Shown: piece by piece, positions 27,355 to 38,616 of the stretch
How the letters are laid out: each line of letters starts with the position of its first letter
Position numbering within the stretch: position 1 is the stretch's first letter
From: DATKWD01 sp963704815
GTDB lineage: Bacteria > Actinomycetota > Acidimicrobiia > Acidimicrobiales > Salinilacustritrichaceae
NCBI GenBank assembly: GCA_963704815.1
Contig: CAVPHU010000003.1
Location: 186,001-250,000, forward strand
DNA length: 64,000 bases
Direction of reading: 5' to 3'
The notes under the pieces: generated by a model
Databases searched by the model: none
What the model saw: only the letters and a program-made list of their open reading frames with translations
What the model was told of the DNA's origin: nothing
Translations under genes and position numbers: made by a program

Positions 27355-27735
27355 GTGACCGACTCCGTCGACTGGGACCGGCTGCTCGAGGCGGCCCGAC
27401 GTGCGCGCCTCCACGCCTATGCGCCCTACTCGAACTTCGCGGTCGGTGCCGCCGGGCTGGTCGACGACGGCCGGGTCGTCAGCGGCTGCAACGTCGAGAA
27501 CGCCAGCTACGGCCTCTCGCTGTGCGCCGAGTGCTCGATGGTCTCGGCGCTGCACGGAAGCGGCGGCGGTCGCCTGGTCGCCGTCGCCTGCGTCGGTCCC
27601 GACGGTGAGCCCGTCGCTCCCTGCGGCCGCTGCCGCCAGGTCCTGTTCGAACACGCCGCCCGAGGCGCCGAAGTCAATCGGCGACCACTTGCCGAGCTGC
27701 TGCCCGACGCCTTCGGGCCCGACGACCTGAGCTGA
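27355..27735 (+). CDS. cdd: Cytidine deaminase
   Basis: Cdd deaminates cytidine and deoxycytidine to uridine compounds. The product has 126 residues from GTG 27355. The zinc site is Cys57-Ala-Glu59 in SLCAECS with Cys90 and Cys93 in PCGRC, and substrate residues are in SNFAVGAA and CNVENASYG. The length is normal for the homotetrameric type. It starts 8 bases after the permease stop and should process imported pyrimidine nucleosides. Confidence 0.94.
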   Translation: MTDSVDWDRLLEAARRARLHAYAPYSNFAVGAAGLVDDGRVVSGCNVENASYGLSLCAECSMVSALHGSGGGRLVAVACVGPDGEPVAPCGRCRQVLFEHAARGAEVNRRPLAELLPDAFGPDDLS

Positions 27736-27762
27736 CCGACCCGACCTCGAGGAGACGAATCC

Positions 27763-29054
<1,292 letters not shown>

Positions 29055-29058
<4 letters not shown>

Positions 29059-30143
29059 TCTCCTCGACGCTCGACGACTACCGCAGAGCGCCGAAGGTGC
29101 TGCTCCACGACCACCTCGACGGTGGTCTGCGACCCAGCACGGTGATCGAACTCGCCGAGGAGTACCACTACGACCGACTCCCGTCGACCGACGTCGACGA
29201 GCTCGCTGCGTGGTTCCACTCCGGTGCCGATCGGCGCGACCTCGATCTGTACCTCGAGACGTTCCAGCACACGGTCGGGGTGATGCAGCACCGCGACGCG
29301 CTCCGTCGGGTGGCCGCAGAGTGCGCGGCCGACCTGGCGGACGATGGTGTCGTGTACGCCGAGGTGCGATTCGCGCCCGAGCTCCACATCCAGGCCGGGC
29401 TGAGCCTCGACGAGGTGGTCGAAGCGGTGCTCGCCGGGTTCGAGGAAGGATCGGCCGGTCGGCCGATCGAGATCGGGACGCTCATCACCGCGATGCGCCA
29501 CGCCGCCAACTCGACCGAGATCGCCGATCTCGCCATCGCGTTCCGCGACGACGGCGTCGTCGGGTTCGACATCGCCGGGAGCGAAGCCGGCAATCCTCCG
29601 ACCCGTCACCTCGCGGCCTTCCAGAAGGTGGCTCAGGCCAACTTCCACATCACCATCCACGCCGGCGAGGCCTTCGGCCTTCCCTCGATCTGGGAGGCCG
29701 TGCAGATCTGCGGGGCAGAGCGGCTGGGGCATGGCGTCCGGATCGTCGACGACATCGAGATCGACCCCGACGGCAACGCCACGCTCGGTCGGCTCGCCGG
29801 GTTCGTTCGCGACCGCCGCGTCCCCCTCGAGATGTGCCCGACGTCGAACGTCAACACCGGCGTGGCCCCGAGCATCGCCGAGCATCCGATCGGGCTGCTC
29901 CGCCGCCTCCGGTTCCGGGTCACGGTCAACACCGACAACCGCCTGATGAGCGATGTGACCATGTCATCGGAGTTCGCGGCCTTGGCCGAAGCCTTCGACT
30001 ACGGCTGGTCGGACTTCGAGTGGCTCACGGTCAATGCCATGAAGAGCTCGTTCTGGCCCTTCGACCGCCGCCTCCGCCTGATCAACGAGGTCATCAAGCC
30101 CGGCTACGCCGCACTCAAGGCCTCGGCCATCGGCACCAGCTAG
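29055..30143 (+). CDS. add: Adenosine deaminase
   Basis: Add converts adenosine to inosine. The product has 362 residues. Zinc ligands are His18 and His20 in LLHDHLDGGLRP, a third His in IHAGEAFG, and Asp in NTDNRLMS. Substrate residues lie in GFDIAGSE and CPTSNVNTG. The length is normal. Together with pnp and the PfkB kinase downstream it supports purine salvage from imported nucleosides. Confidence 0.94.
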
Positions 30144-30144
30144 C

Positions 30145-30795
30145 TCAGCCGGCGAGGATCGCGGCGCTCTTGGAGGCGCCGATCCGCGTGGCCCCGGCCT
30201 CGATCATGGCTTCGGCGGTCGCCCGATCGCCGATGCCCCCGGACGCCTTCACCCCGAGGCGACCCCCGACAGCGCCGTGCATCGCGGCCACGGCCTCGAG
30301 CGTCGCCCCTCCCGTGGGGTGGAAGCCGGTCGAGGTCTTGACGTAGTCGGCCCCGGCCTCCTCGGCGACCTGGCAGGCACGGACGATGGTGTCGAGGTCC
30401 CAGAGCCCGGTCTCGAGGATGACCTTGAGCCCGGTTGCGGGCGCGGCGGCCCGGACGGCGCCGATGTCGGCCTCCACCGCCTGCCAGTCGCCCGATGCGA
30501 TGGAACCGAGGGCGGCGACCATGTCGAGCTCGGACGCTCCGTCGTTCACCGCTTGGACCGCCTCGGCGGCCTTGACCGACGAGACGTGCGCGCCCGACGG
30601 GAACCCGATCACGGTGGCCAGCCCGACCGACCCGGTGAGCTGACGGCGCACGCCCGGCACGTGGACGGGCGAGACACACACGGCTGCGACACCCAGGTCG
30701 ATCCCCTCGGCGACCACCGCTTCGACGTCGGCCGGGGTCGCTTCGGGCTTGAGGATGGTGTGATCGATGGTCGCGGCCAGTTCGGTGGTGTCCAT
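30145..30795 (-). CDS. deoC: Deoxyribose-phosphate aldolase
   Basis: DeoC cleaves 2-deoxyribose-5-phosphate to glyceraldehyde-3-phosphate and acetaldehyde. The product has 216 residues from ATG 30795. The Schiff-base lysine is Lys153 in DYVKTSTGF, the proton-relay Asp lies in ELDMV (Asp91), and the phosphate loop is KASGGI. It lies tail to tail with add (2-base gap) and divergent from upp, and uses the sugar released by deoA after phosphate transfer. Confidence 0.94.
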   Translation of the reverse strand: MDTTELAATIDHTILKPEATPADVEAVVAEGIDLGVAAVCVSPVHVPGVRRQLTGSVGLATVIGFPSGAHVSSVKAAEAVQAVNDGASELDMVAALGSIASGDWQAVEADIGAVRAAAPATGLKVILETGLWDLDTIVRACQVAEEAGADYVKTSTGFHPTGGATLEAVAAMHGAVGGRLGVKASGGIGDRATAEAMIEAGATRIGASKSAAILAG

Positions 30796-30815
30796 GATCG
30801 TGACATCATGCCCTC

Positions 30816-31439
30816 ATGCAGACCACGGTCGTCGACCATCCCCTCGCCGCCCAGCTCCTGACCCTCATCCGTGACGAGGCGAGTGGCCGGGCTCAGTTCC
30901 GTCAGGCCCTCGACGACCTCTCGGTGATGCTCGTCTACGAGGCCACGCGTGACCTCGCCACCACCCCGATCCGGGTGCAGACGCCGCTCGCCGAGGCCCC
31001 GGGCATCATGGTCGACGAGCCACCGCTCGTCGTCCCGGTGCTCCGCGCCGGGCTGGGCATGATGGGCGCCGCCCAGCGGCTGCTGCCGTTCACGGCCACG
31101 GGCTACATCGGGGTCGCCCGCAACGAGACCACCCTCGAGCCCGAGCCCTACATGAATTCGGTGCCCGACGATCTCGGCGGCCGTCCTGTCCTGGTGCTCG
31201 ACCCGATGCTGGCAACGGGAGGGTCGCTCGAGTTCACGTGCCGGATCCTTGCGGACCACGGGGCAGGAACCCAGACCGCAGTGTGTGTCCTGGCTGCGCC
31301 CGAGGGCATCTCGCGTCTCCGCAGCTGCGGGCTGGTCGACCACCTCGTGACCGCGGCGATCGACGAGCGCCTCGACGAGAACGCCTACATCGTCCCGGGA
31401 CTCGGCGACGCCGGCGACCGCCAGTTCGGCACGGCCTGA
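30816..31439 (+). CDS. upp: Uracil phosphoribosyltransferase
   Basis: Upp makes UMP from uracil and PRPP. The product has 207 residues from ATG 30816. The PRPP-binding loop is DPMLATGGSL (129-138), the flexible RAGLGM region is at 78-83, and the C-terminal uracil-binding segment is YIVPGLGDAGDRQFGT. The length is standard. It salvages the base freed by the phosphorylase. PRPP is supplied by prs elsewhere in the window. Confidence 0.95.
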   Translation: MQTTVVDHPLAAQLLTLIRDEASGRAQFRQALDDLSVMLVYEATRDLATTPIRVQTPLAEAPGIMVDEPPLVVPVLRAGLGMMGAAQRLLPFTATGYIGVARNETTLEPEPYMNSVPDDLGGRPVLVLDPMLATGGSLEFTCRILADHGAGTQTAVCVLAAPEGISRLRSCGLVDHLVTAAIDERLDENAYIVPGLGDAGDRQFGTA

Positions 31440-31446
31440 ACGCTCC

Positions 31447-33087
31447 TCAGTTCACGACCGACGAGACGGCCTCGCTGAGCGCTTCCAGCCGGGAACGGGC
31501 CCGCTCGCGTGCCTCGGCAACGTCGGGGCTCGGCGGCTCGACCGCCTCGAGATAGCACTTGAGCTTGGGTTCGGTGCCGCTGGGCCGAAGGACGACCCGG
31601 CCACCCTCGAGCTCGAACACCAGGGCGTTGGTGACCGGAAGACGCCCGCCGAGGGCGAGGTCCTCCATCGCCGTCACCTCGATGCCGGCGAAGTGGGTCG
31701 GAGGATCGGACCGAAGGGTGTCGAGGGTGCTCGCCAGGACGTCCATGCCGCCTGCGCCCTCGGCCCGGACCACGATCTGGGCCGTCTCGTGCACGCCGAG
31801 CTCGGCCGACAGCTCATCCAGGCGGTCGAGCAGCGACCGCCCGGTCGATGCCAGCCACGAGGCCGCCTCGGCCATGACGAGCGCCGCGCTGATGCCGTCC
31901 TTGTCGCGAACCTCCGACGAGACGGCGTAGCCGAGCGCCTCCTCGTAACCGAACAGGAGCCGGTCGGGAGGCGCGGCTCGCGCGACCCACTTGAACCCGG
32001 TCAGTGTCTCGACCGCATCGACGCCGCGCACTTCCGCCAGCCGGAAGAGCATGCGCGACGAGACGACGGTGGTGGCGATGGTGACCGGCCCTCCGCCGGT
32101 TCGGTGGTCCACGAGGTGGTCAGCGAGGAGGATCCCGATCTCGTCGCCACGGAGCCGACGCCAGGTGCCACCCGACGGCACGGCGACCCCGAGCCGGTCG
32201 GCGTCCGGATCGTTGGCGAGGGCCAGATCGGCCTCGACCTCGTCGGCCGTCTCCATGAGCAGATCCATGGCGCCGGGTTCCTCGGGATTGGGGAATGCCA
32301 CCGTGGGGAACGCCGGATCGGGCTCGAACTGGCGCTCCACCAGGGCCGGCGCCGCGAACCCCGCCCGCTCGAACGCCTGCACCATGAGCCGCCCGCCGAC
32401 TCCGTGCATGGCGGTGTAGGCGACCCGGACCGACCGGGCCTCGGGCACCGTCAGTGCACGGGTCACCGCGGCCAGGTAGCGATCGACGAGGCCGGGATCG
32501 GCCTCGACGCGGCGCTCGGCATCGAGGTCGATCTGATCGAGGCGCTCGATGGCGTCGATCCGCTGCGAGATGGCCTGATCGATCGGGTTGACGATCTGCG
32601 CTCCGTCGGCCAGATAGACCTTGTACCCGTTGTCGGCGGGAGGATTGTGGCTCGCGGTGACCATGACGCCGGCTGCGGCCTGCCCGTCGAGCACCGCGAA
32701 GGCCAGCAACGGGGTCGGACACGGTGCCGGCAGGACCACGGGGACTCGTCCGGCGCCACCGATCACCGCCACCGCCTCGTCGAGGAACGCAGCCGACCCG
32801 GTGCGGGCATCGCGACCGATCACGATCGGGCCCGCCACTCCCTCGGCGTCGAGGTGGGCGACCAGTCCGGCCGTGGCCCGCCGAACGGTGGCCCGGTTCA
32901 TCCGGTTCGGGCCGGCACCGACCTGACCTCGCAGGCCTGCGGTCCCGAACTCGAGCCGGCCGTCGAACCGGGACGCGAGATCGTCGAGCGCCCCGGCCTC
33001 GATCAGCGCCTCGATCTCGCGCCGCGTCTCGGGATCGGGGTCCTGCGCGACCCACGCACGAGCCGCGTCGATCAACTCGGCGCTCAC
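31447..33087 (-). CDS. Phospho-sugar mutase (phosphoglucomutase/phosphomannomutase, PgmB-like family)
   Basis: The product has 546 residues from GTG or ATG near 33087. The phosphoserine loop is TASHNPP (Ser146), metal ligands are in NDPDADRLG, the sugar-specificity loop is FGYEEALGYAV, and the phosphate-binding site is RPSGTEPKLK. This long form resembles phosphopentomutase-type mutases of the PGM/PMM superfamily, which in some bacteria convert ribose-1-phosphate to ribose-5-phosphate. The location among deo-type genes supports that reading, but the sequence does not prove it. It overlaps pnp by 4 bases. Confidence 0.85.
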   Translation of the reverse strand: MSAELIDAARAWVAQDPDPETRREIEALIEAGALDDLASRFDGRLEFGTAGLRGQVGAGPNRMNRATVRRATAGLVAHLDAEGVAGPIVIGRDARTGSAAFLDEAVAVIGGAGRVPVVLPAPCPTPLLAFAVLDGQAAAGVMVTASHNPPADNGYKVYLADGAQIVNPIDQAISQRIDAIERLDQIDLDAERRVEADPGLVDRYLAAVTRALTVPEARSVRVAYTAMHGVGGRLMVQAFERAGFAAPALVERQFEPDPAFPTVAFPNPEEPGAMDLLMETADEVEADLALANDPDADRLGVAVPSGGTWRRLRGDEIGILLADHLVDHRTGGGPVTIATTVVSSRMLFRLAEVRGVDAVETLTGFKWVARAAPPDRLLFGYEEALGYAVSSEVRDKDGISAALVMAEAASWLASTGRSLLDRLDELSAELGVHETAQIVVRAEGAGGMDVLASTLDTLRSDPPTHFAGIEVTAMEDLALGGRLPVTNALVFELEGGRVVLRPSGTEPKLKCYLEAVEPPSPDVAEARERARSRLEALSEAVSSVVN

Positions 33088-33896
33088 AGCCTCTCGATCA
33101 GCTCGGCGAGCAACGTTCCCATCCGATCGGCGGCCGCCCCGGCCACCCGGAGGACATCGGCATGATCGAGGGGGTCGCCCAGACCTGCGGCGAGGTTCGT
33201 CACGAGCGAGATCCCGAGCACGTCAGCGCCGAGATGGGAGGCGGCCACCGCTTCATGGACGGTCGACATCCCGACGAGGTCGCCGCCGAGCTGGCGCAAC
33301 ATCCGGATCTCGGCCGGGGTCTCGTACTGCGGGCCGCGCATGCCCACGTAGACGCCGTCGACCAGCGTCGGATCGAGCTCGCGGGCGAGCTCGCGGAGAC
33401 CGGCGGACCAGCAGTCGGTCAGATCGGGGAACCGCGGCCCCAGGTCGTCTCGATTCGCACCCGTGAGGGGCGACGACCCGGTGAGGTCGAGGTGGTCGGC
33501 GATCAAGACGGGTTGCCCCACCGAGAGACCCTCGCGGATGCCGCCCGCCGCGTTCGTCAGCACCACGGTCCGGCAACCGGCCAGCACGGCGGTGCGCACC
33601 GCATGAACGACCGCCGACGGGGGGTGACCCTCGTACGCGTGCACGCGACCGGCGAGAACGAGAACGCGACGTGTGCCGGCGCGCAGCGAGATCGCACGAC
33701 CGGTGTGGCCGGCGACGGTCGCCGCGGCGAATCCCGGGAGCTCGGCGGTGGCGACCTCGGCCACCGCCTCGCCGATCCGCTCGACCGACGACGTCCACCC
33801 GGAGCCGAGCACGATCGCCACGTCGTGATGATCGGCCTCGGTGGCTTCCGCCAGTGCGGCCGCAGCCTCCTCGGCGACCGCGTACGGGTCGGTCAC
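33084..33896 (-). CDS. Purine-nucleoside phosphorylase (trimeric class)
   Basis: This enzyme splits inosine, guanosine or deoxy forms with phosphate. The product has 270 residues. GTG 33896 was chosen because it overlaps the upstream stop as GTGA. Motifs are VLGSGW for phosphate, GRVHAYEGHP, LTNAAGGI, the purine-binding GPQYETPAEI, and VGMSTVHEAVAA. The Glu and Met residues of the class II site are present. The order kinase-pnp-mutase suggests that ribose-1-phosphate is passed to the mutase next door. Confidence 0.92.
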   Translation of the reverse strand: MTDPYAVAEEAAAALAEATEADHHDVAIVLGSGWTSSVERIGEAVAEVATAELPGFAAATVAGHTGRAISLRAGTRRVLVLAGRVHAYEGHPPSAVVHAVRTAVLAGCRTVVLTNAAGGIREGLSVGQPVLIADHLDLTGSSPLTGANRDDLGPRFPDLTDCWSAGLRELARELDPTLVDGVYVGMRGPQYETPAEIRMLRQLGGDLVGMSTVHEAVAASHLGADVLGISLVTNLAAGLGDPLDHADVLRVAGAAADRMGTLLAELIERL

Positions 33897-34894
33897 CTGA
33901 GTCGGCTCGGGATGAGGTCGACCAGCGGCACCACCGGGCGGGCTCCTGTGTGACTGATGACTTCGGCGGCGGCGATCGACCCCAGATGGGCACAGTCGGC
34001 CAGCTCGAACCCTCGCGCCAGCCCGAAGAGTGCGCCGGATGCGAAGAGGTCGCCGGCACCGGTGGTGTCCTGGACCTCCTCGACGGGAACGGCCGGGACC
34101 TCGTGGAGGGCATCGGCGGTGGCCACCACCGAACCGGCCGGGCCGCGGGTGACGAAGCTGATCTCGACCTCGTCGCGCACCCGGTCGATCGCCGCATCGA
34201 GGTCGCACTCGTACAGCGCCTGCAACTCGTCGGCATTGGCGAACAGGACGTCGACCTGATCGTGCACCAGGTCGAGCCACTCGGGCCGGTGGCGCTCGAC
34301 ACAGAACGTGTCCGACAGCGTCAACGACACCTTGCGGCCGTGGTCGTGTGCGTGGCGACTGGCGACCCAGTAGGCCTCCTTGGCCGGCGGCAGATCGAAC
34401 AGGTAGCCCTCGAGGAAGGTGAGGGCGGCCGATCCGACCAGGTCGGTGTCGATGTCGTCGGGACCGAGGTCCGACGATGCCCCGAGGAACGTGCTCATCG
34501 TCCGCTCGGCGTCGGGGGTGACGACGATCAGGCACCGGCCGGTCGGCGGATCGTCGGTGGCCCCCGAGGTGGCGAACTCGACCCCTGTCGAACGGAGATC
34601 GTGGCCGAACACTTCGCCCAGCTGGTCGCCGGCGACGCGGCCCAGGTAGCCCGCAGTCCCGCCCAGGCTGGCGATCCCGGCCATGGTGTTCGCGGCGGAG
34701 CCGCCGGACACCTCGATCCCCGGACCCATGGCCGAGTAGAGCTCGGTCGCACGTTCGGCGTCGATCAAGGTCATGGCGCCCCGATTGAGCGACATCGTCT
34801 GGATGAAGTCGTCGGTCTCGTGGCTCAGCACGTCGACGAGGGCATTGCCGATGCCGACGACGTCAAGGGTGGGTTCAGACACGGCACTGGACAC
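33893..34894 (-). CDS. PfkB family carbohydrate kinase (adenosine kinase-like)
   Basis: The product has 333 residues from ATG 34894. The PfkB fold shows in VGIGNALVDVL, the first signature GGSAANTMAGIASLGG (64-79), and the second signature DTTGAGDLFASGALFGLARG with catalytic Asp282. The N-terminal DVVGIGNALVD and the LNRGAMTLID stretch resemble bacterial adenosine-kinase-like members. The position beside pnp and add fits a nucleoside substrate, though ribose or another sugar is possible. Confidence 0.87.
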   Translation of the reverse strand: MSSAVSEPTLDVVGIGNALVDVLSHETDDFIQTMSLNRGAMTLIDAERATELYSAMGPGIEVSGGSAANTMAGIASLGGTAGYLGRVAGDQLGEVFGHDLRSTGVEFATSGATDDPPTGRCLIVVTPDAERTMSTFLGASSDLGPDDIDTDLVGSAALTFLEGYLFDLPPAKEAYWVASRHAHDHGRKVSLTLSDTFCVERHRPEWLDLVHDQVDVLFANADELQALYECDLDAAIDRVRDEVEISFVTRGPAGSVVATADALHEVPAVPVEEVQDTTGAGDLFASGALFGLARGFELADCAHLGSIAAAEVISHTGARPVVPLVDLIPSRLR

Positions 34895-34920
34895 TAGAGC
34901 GGCGCCGGTAGGTTCGACAG

Positions 34921-37431
34921 ATGGCGCACGACCCTCACCGTCTTCCGACGAACGTCCTCCCCCGCCGCTACGACCTCGAACTCGAACCGGACCTCGACGC
35001 CGCCACGTTCTCGGGCCGGGTTCGCATCGCGGTCGACGTCGTCGACTCGACCGAGACGATCGTGATGAACGGGCTCGAGCTCGACGTCCTCGAGGTCGTG
35101 GTCGACGCCGGCGGCGAGACCCGCGATGCGACCGCCACGACCGACGACGAGGCCGAGCGCATCACGGTGACGCTGACCGAGCCACTCGCGCCCGGCGATG
35201 CCGTCGTCGATCTCCGATTCACCGGGGTCCTCAACGACAAGCTCGTGGGCTTCTACCGCTCGACGTTCACCGATCGTGATGGCACCGAACACGCCATGGC
35301 GACCACACAGATGGAGGCGACCTACGCCCGTCAGGCGTTCCCCTGCTGGGACGAGCCGGCCGCCAAGGCGGTGTTCGCCGTGACCCTGGTCGTCGCCGAC
35401 GGTCTCGTGGCGGTGTCGAACGCACGGGAGACGTCGACCGAGCGCCTCGACGGAGGGCGCCGCCGGGTCCGCTTCGCCGACACGATCGCCATGTCGACCT
35501 ATCTGGTCGCGTTCGTGGTCGGGCCGCTCGAGATCACCGACGGGCCCGTGGTCGACAGCGTGCCGCTTCGCCTCGTCCACCCGCCGGGCCAGGCTCACCT
35601 CACCGACTTCGCGCTCGAGGTCGGGGCCTTCGCCCTGTCGCACCTGGCGGGCTACTACGACATCGCCTATCCCGGCGACAAGCTCGACCTCGTGGCCGTG
35701 CCGGACTTCGCGTTCGGGGCGATGGAGAACCTCGGCTGCGTGACGTTCCGCGAGACCCTGCTGCTCATCGACCCCGAGTCGGCGACGCGCGAGGAGCTCG
35801 AGCGGGCGGTCGACGTGATCAGCCACGAGATCGCCCACATGTGGTTCGGCGACCTGGTCACCATGAAGTGGTGGAACGGCATCTGGCTCAACGAGGCCTT
35901 CGCCACGTTCGTCGAGATGAAGACCACCGATGCCTTTCGGCCGGAGTGGAAGCGGTGGAACAGCTTCGGGGTGTCCCGAGCTGCGGCGTTCGACACCGAT
36001 GCGCTGACCACGACCCGCCCCATCGAGTTCGAGGTCGCCTCACCCGATCAGGCCGAAGCCATGTTCGACATCCTCACCTACGAGAAGGGCGCCTCGGTGG
36101 TCCGGATGCTCGAGCAGTTCGTGGGCGAGGAGCCGTTCCGTCGCGGCATCGAGCACTACCTCCGCTCGCACCAGTTCGGGAACACCGAGACCACCGACCT
36201 CTGGGATGCCATCGAATCGACGACCGGACAACCGGTCCGCGAGGTCATGGACACCTGGATCTTCCAGGGCGGGTTCCCCACCCTCGACGTCGAGCTCGAC
36301 GGCGAGGCCGTGATCCTGCGGCAGTCGAGGTTCTCGTACAACCCCGCGGAGCCCCGCACCTGGCTCGTGCCGGCCATCGTGACCGTGCGGCGAGGCGGGG
36401 CGATGACGATCGAGAAGGTGGTCGTCGGCGCCGAGCCCCATCGGATCGAGCCGAGTGGTCCGGTCGATCTGGTCGTGGCCAACACCGGAGCCAGCGGCTT
36501 CTTTCGTACCCGCTACGACGATGTCCTCGCCCACGCCATCCGAACCCAGGCGACGACGGCCCTCGTCGAGACCGAGCGCTTCGTCCTCGTCGACGACACC
36601 TGGGCGTTCGTGATCGCCGGAGAGATCGGAGCCGACCGGTTCGTCGACCTGGCCGAGGCGCTGGGCTCCGAGCGCGACCTCGCGGTCTGGAGGGTCATCC
36701 TCGGCGGTCTCACCCACCTCATCGACGACCTGGGCCCGGCCGCTGCCGGCCTCCGCACGCGCGCTGCCGAGGTCGTGGCCGGCGTGGTGGCCGATCTCGG
36801 CGATGCCGCACGGCCCGCCGACACCGACGTGACCCGCGAGCTTCGCGCCCGCCTGTTCGAGTTCCGAGCCGTCTCGCTCGATGACGCCGGGATGATCGAG
36901 CGGGCCGTCCAGCTCGACCGGGCCGGGGATCACGACGATGCGGCCATGGCGGCGGCCGCCGAGCGGGTCCGCGGCACCTTCGCCTCGGCACCGGATGCCG
37001 ATGACCTCATCGAGCGCTACGAGCAGGCCACGACCCCGCAGGCCCAGCTCCGTGCGCTGTATGCCCTCACCGGCGCCCGCGACGAAGCGGTCCACCGGCG
37101 CCTCGTCGAGTACGTCCTCACCTCCGGCAAGGTGAGAACCCAGAACGAACCGTTCGTGCTCGCCCGGATGCTCCGAAACCGGCGTCACGCCGCAGCCACG
37201 TGGTCGGCCATCACCTCGAACTGGGATGCGCTGTTGGAACGTCTCGCCTCGTCGACGGTGTCGAGGATGATCGAAGGCATTCGGAGCGTGGCCGACGCCG
37301 CACTCGCTGCGGAGATCGTGACGTTCCTCGACGCACACCCGCGACCCGACCGGACCAAGATCGCGCAACACCTCGAACGGATGCACGTGACGGTCGCCCA
37401 GGCCGAGCGCACGCGCGCCGTGCTCGGCTGA
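34921..37431 (+). CDS. pepN: Aminopeptidase N (M1 family)
   Basis: This zinc metallopeptidase removes N-terminal amino acids from peptides. The product has 836 residues from ATG 34921. The GAMEN exopeptidase motif is at 266-270. The zinc site HEIAH is at 302-306 and the third ligand Glu325 is in WLNEAFA, exactly 19 residues from the last His. The C-terminal helical domain ends in AERTRAVLG. There is no signal peptide, so it is cytoplasmic. It diverges from the PfkB kinase across 26 bases. Confidence 0.95.
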   Translation: MAHDPHRLPTNVLPRRYDLELEPDLDAATFSGRVRIAVDVVDSTETIVMNGLELDVLEVVVDAGGETRDATATTDDEAERITVTLTEPLAPGDAVVDLRFTGVLNDKLVGFYRSTFTDRDGTEHAMATTQMEATYARQAFPCWDEPAAKAVFAVTLVVADGLVAVSNARETSTERLDGGRRRVRFADTIAMSTYLVAFVVGPLEITDGPVVDSVPLRLVHPPGQAHLTDFALEVGAFALSHLAGYYDIAYPGDKLDLVAVPDFAFGAMENLGCVTFRETLLLIDPESATREELERAVDVISHEIAHMWFGDLVTMKWWNGIWLNEAFATFVEMKTTDAFRPEWKRWNSFGVSRAAAFDTDALTTTRPIEFEVASPDQAEAMFDILTYEKGASVVRMLEQFVGEEPFRRGIEHYLRSHQFGNTETTDLWDAIESTTGQPVREVMDTWIFQGGFPTLDVELDGEAVILRQSRFSYNPAEPRTWLVPAIVTVRRGGAMTIEKVVVGAEPHRIEPSGPVDLVVANTGASGFFRTRYDDVLAHAIRTQATTALVETERFVLVDDTWAFVIAGEIGADRFVDLAEALGSERDLAVWRVILGGLTHLIDDLGPAAAGLRTRAAEVVAGVVADLGDAARPADTDVTRELRARLFEFRAVSLDDAGMIERAVQLDRAGDHDDAAMAAAAERVRGTFASAPDADDLIERYEQATTPQAQLRALYALTGARDEAVHRRLVEYVLTSGKVRTQNEPFVLARMLRNRRHAAATWSAITSNWDALLERLASSTVSRMIEGIRSVADAALAAEIVTFLDAHPRPDRTKIAQHLERMHVTVAQAERTRAVLG

Positions 37432-37434
37432 CTC

Positions 37435-38616
37435 GTGTTCCGCCGCATCGAGCCACCAGCCCCTGACCCGAACGCGCCACCCCGGCCACCCGTCCGGCTC
37501 CGGGTGTTCGCCGTCGAGCCGACGGCGGTCCAGCTGGACTGGTCGTCACTCGGGCCTGGTCCACTCCGCTTTCGAGCCGCCGACACCACGGTCGACATGG
37601 TCTCCGACGGAGGGCCCGGCGCGGTCGTGCTCGACCATCTCCCGGTGGCGAGCCCCGTCACGATCTCGGTCGACGGCGCGGGTCTGGCGGGCGACCCGGT
37701 CACCCTGTCGGCGCACACCCTCGACCACCCTCCAGGTGAGGAACTGTTTCGCATCGGCGCGATCACCGACCTCCACATCGGCCTGCGCCGCTTCGGCAAG
37801 GCGGGCACGCTGACCGAACGTCCCCGGCCCGAGACCGACCACCCGGTGCGGTGCGCCCGGGCGGCGGTCGTCGCGACCCGCGAGTGGGGTGCCGAACTGA
37901 TCCTGGCCAAGGGTGACCTCACCGAGTCGAGCCGGCCCGAGCACTGGACGGCGGTCGCCGACCTCGTGTCCGGAGCCGGCGTCCCCGTGCTCATCTCACC
38001 CGGGAACCACGAAACCCATCGCAAGAACACCGTCGATCCCGTCGACGAGGCGCGACGCCACGGTCTCAAGGTGCTCCGTTCCGAGGTCGAGTCGAGCGAT
38101 CACCCCGGCGTCCGCATCATCCGGGGTGACACCCCGATCGCGGAGACCGACCACGGACGCATCGATCACATCGCCGACGGGATCCACGACCTCGCCGCCG
38201 AGAGCGACCGCCCGGTCGTCCTGGCCGTCCACCACCACTTCCAGCGGTGGCGGGTGCCCACCCACGTCCCTCCCGGGATCCCGGGTCCCGAGGGCGACCG
38301 GTTCCTCGGTCGGCTCGCGGTCGCCGAGCCGCGCACCCTCATCACCTCAGGGCACACCCACCGGCACCGGACCCGGCGCCATGGCCCGCTGGTGCTGGCC
38401 GAGACCGGATCGACCAAGGACTACCCCGGAACGTGGACCGGCTACGTGATCCACGAGGGTGGCATCCGTCAGGTCGTGCGCCGCATCGACGAACCGTCAT
38501 GCATCCGTTGGACCGAGTGGACGGCCCGTGCCGCCCTCGGGCTGTGGCGCCACTGGAGCCCGGGAACGATCGATCAGCGGTGCTTCAGTCACCCGTGGCC
38601 GGCAGCTGGCTCATGA
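37435..38616 (+). CDS. Metallophosphoesterase with N-terminal fibronectin-like domain
   Basis: The product has 393 residues from GTG 37435. The first 100 residues (VRLRVFAVEPTAVQLDWSSL) look like a fibronectin-type beta domain. The calcineurin-like phosphoesterase follows: ITDLHIG, ILAKGDLTESS, ISPGNHETH, VLAVHHHF and TSGHTHRHR carry the two-metal site. No signal peptide is visible. Substrates could be cyclic nucleotides, phospholipids or phosphoproteins. Its 3' end overlaps the next gene on the opposite strand by 32 bases. Confidence 0.85.
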   Translation: MFRRIEPPAPDPNAPPRPPVRLRVFAVEPTAVQLDWSSLGPGPLRFRAADTTVDMVSDGGPGAVVLDHLPVASPVTISVDGAGLAGDPVTLSAHTLDHPPGEELFRIGAITDLHIGLRRFGKAGTLTERPRPETDHPVRCARAAVVATREWGAELILAKGDLTESSRPEHWTAVADLVSGAGVPVLISPGNHETHRKNTVDPVDEARRHGLKVLRSEVESSDHPGVRIIRGDTPIAETDHGRIDHIADGIHDLAAESDRPVVLAVHHHFQRWRVPTHVPPGIPGPEGDRFLGRLAVAEPRTLITSGHTHRHRTRRHGPLVLAETGSTKDYPGTWTGYVIHEGGIRQVVRRIDEPSCIRWTEWTARAALGLWRHWSPGTIDQRCFSHPWPAAGS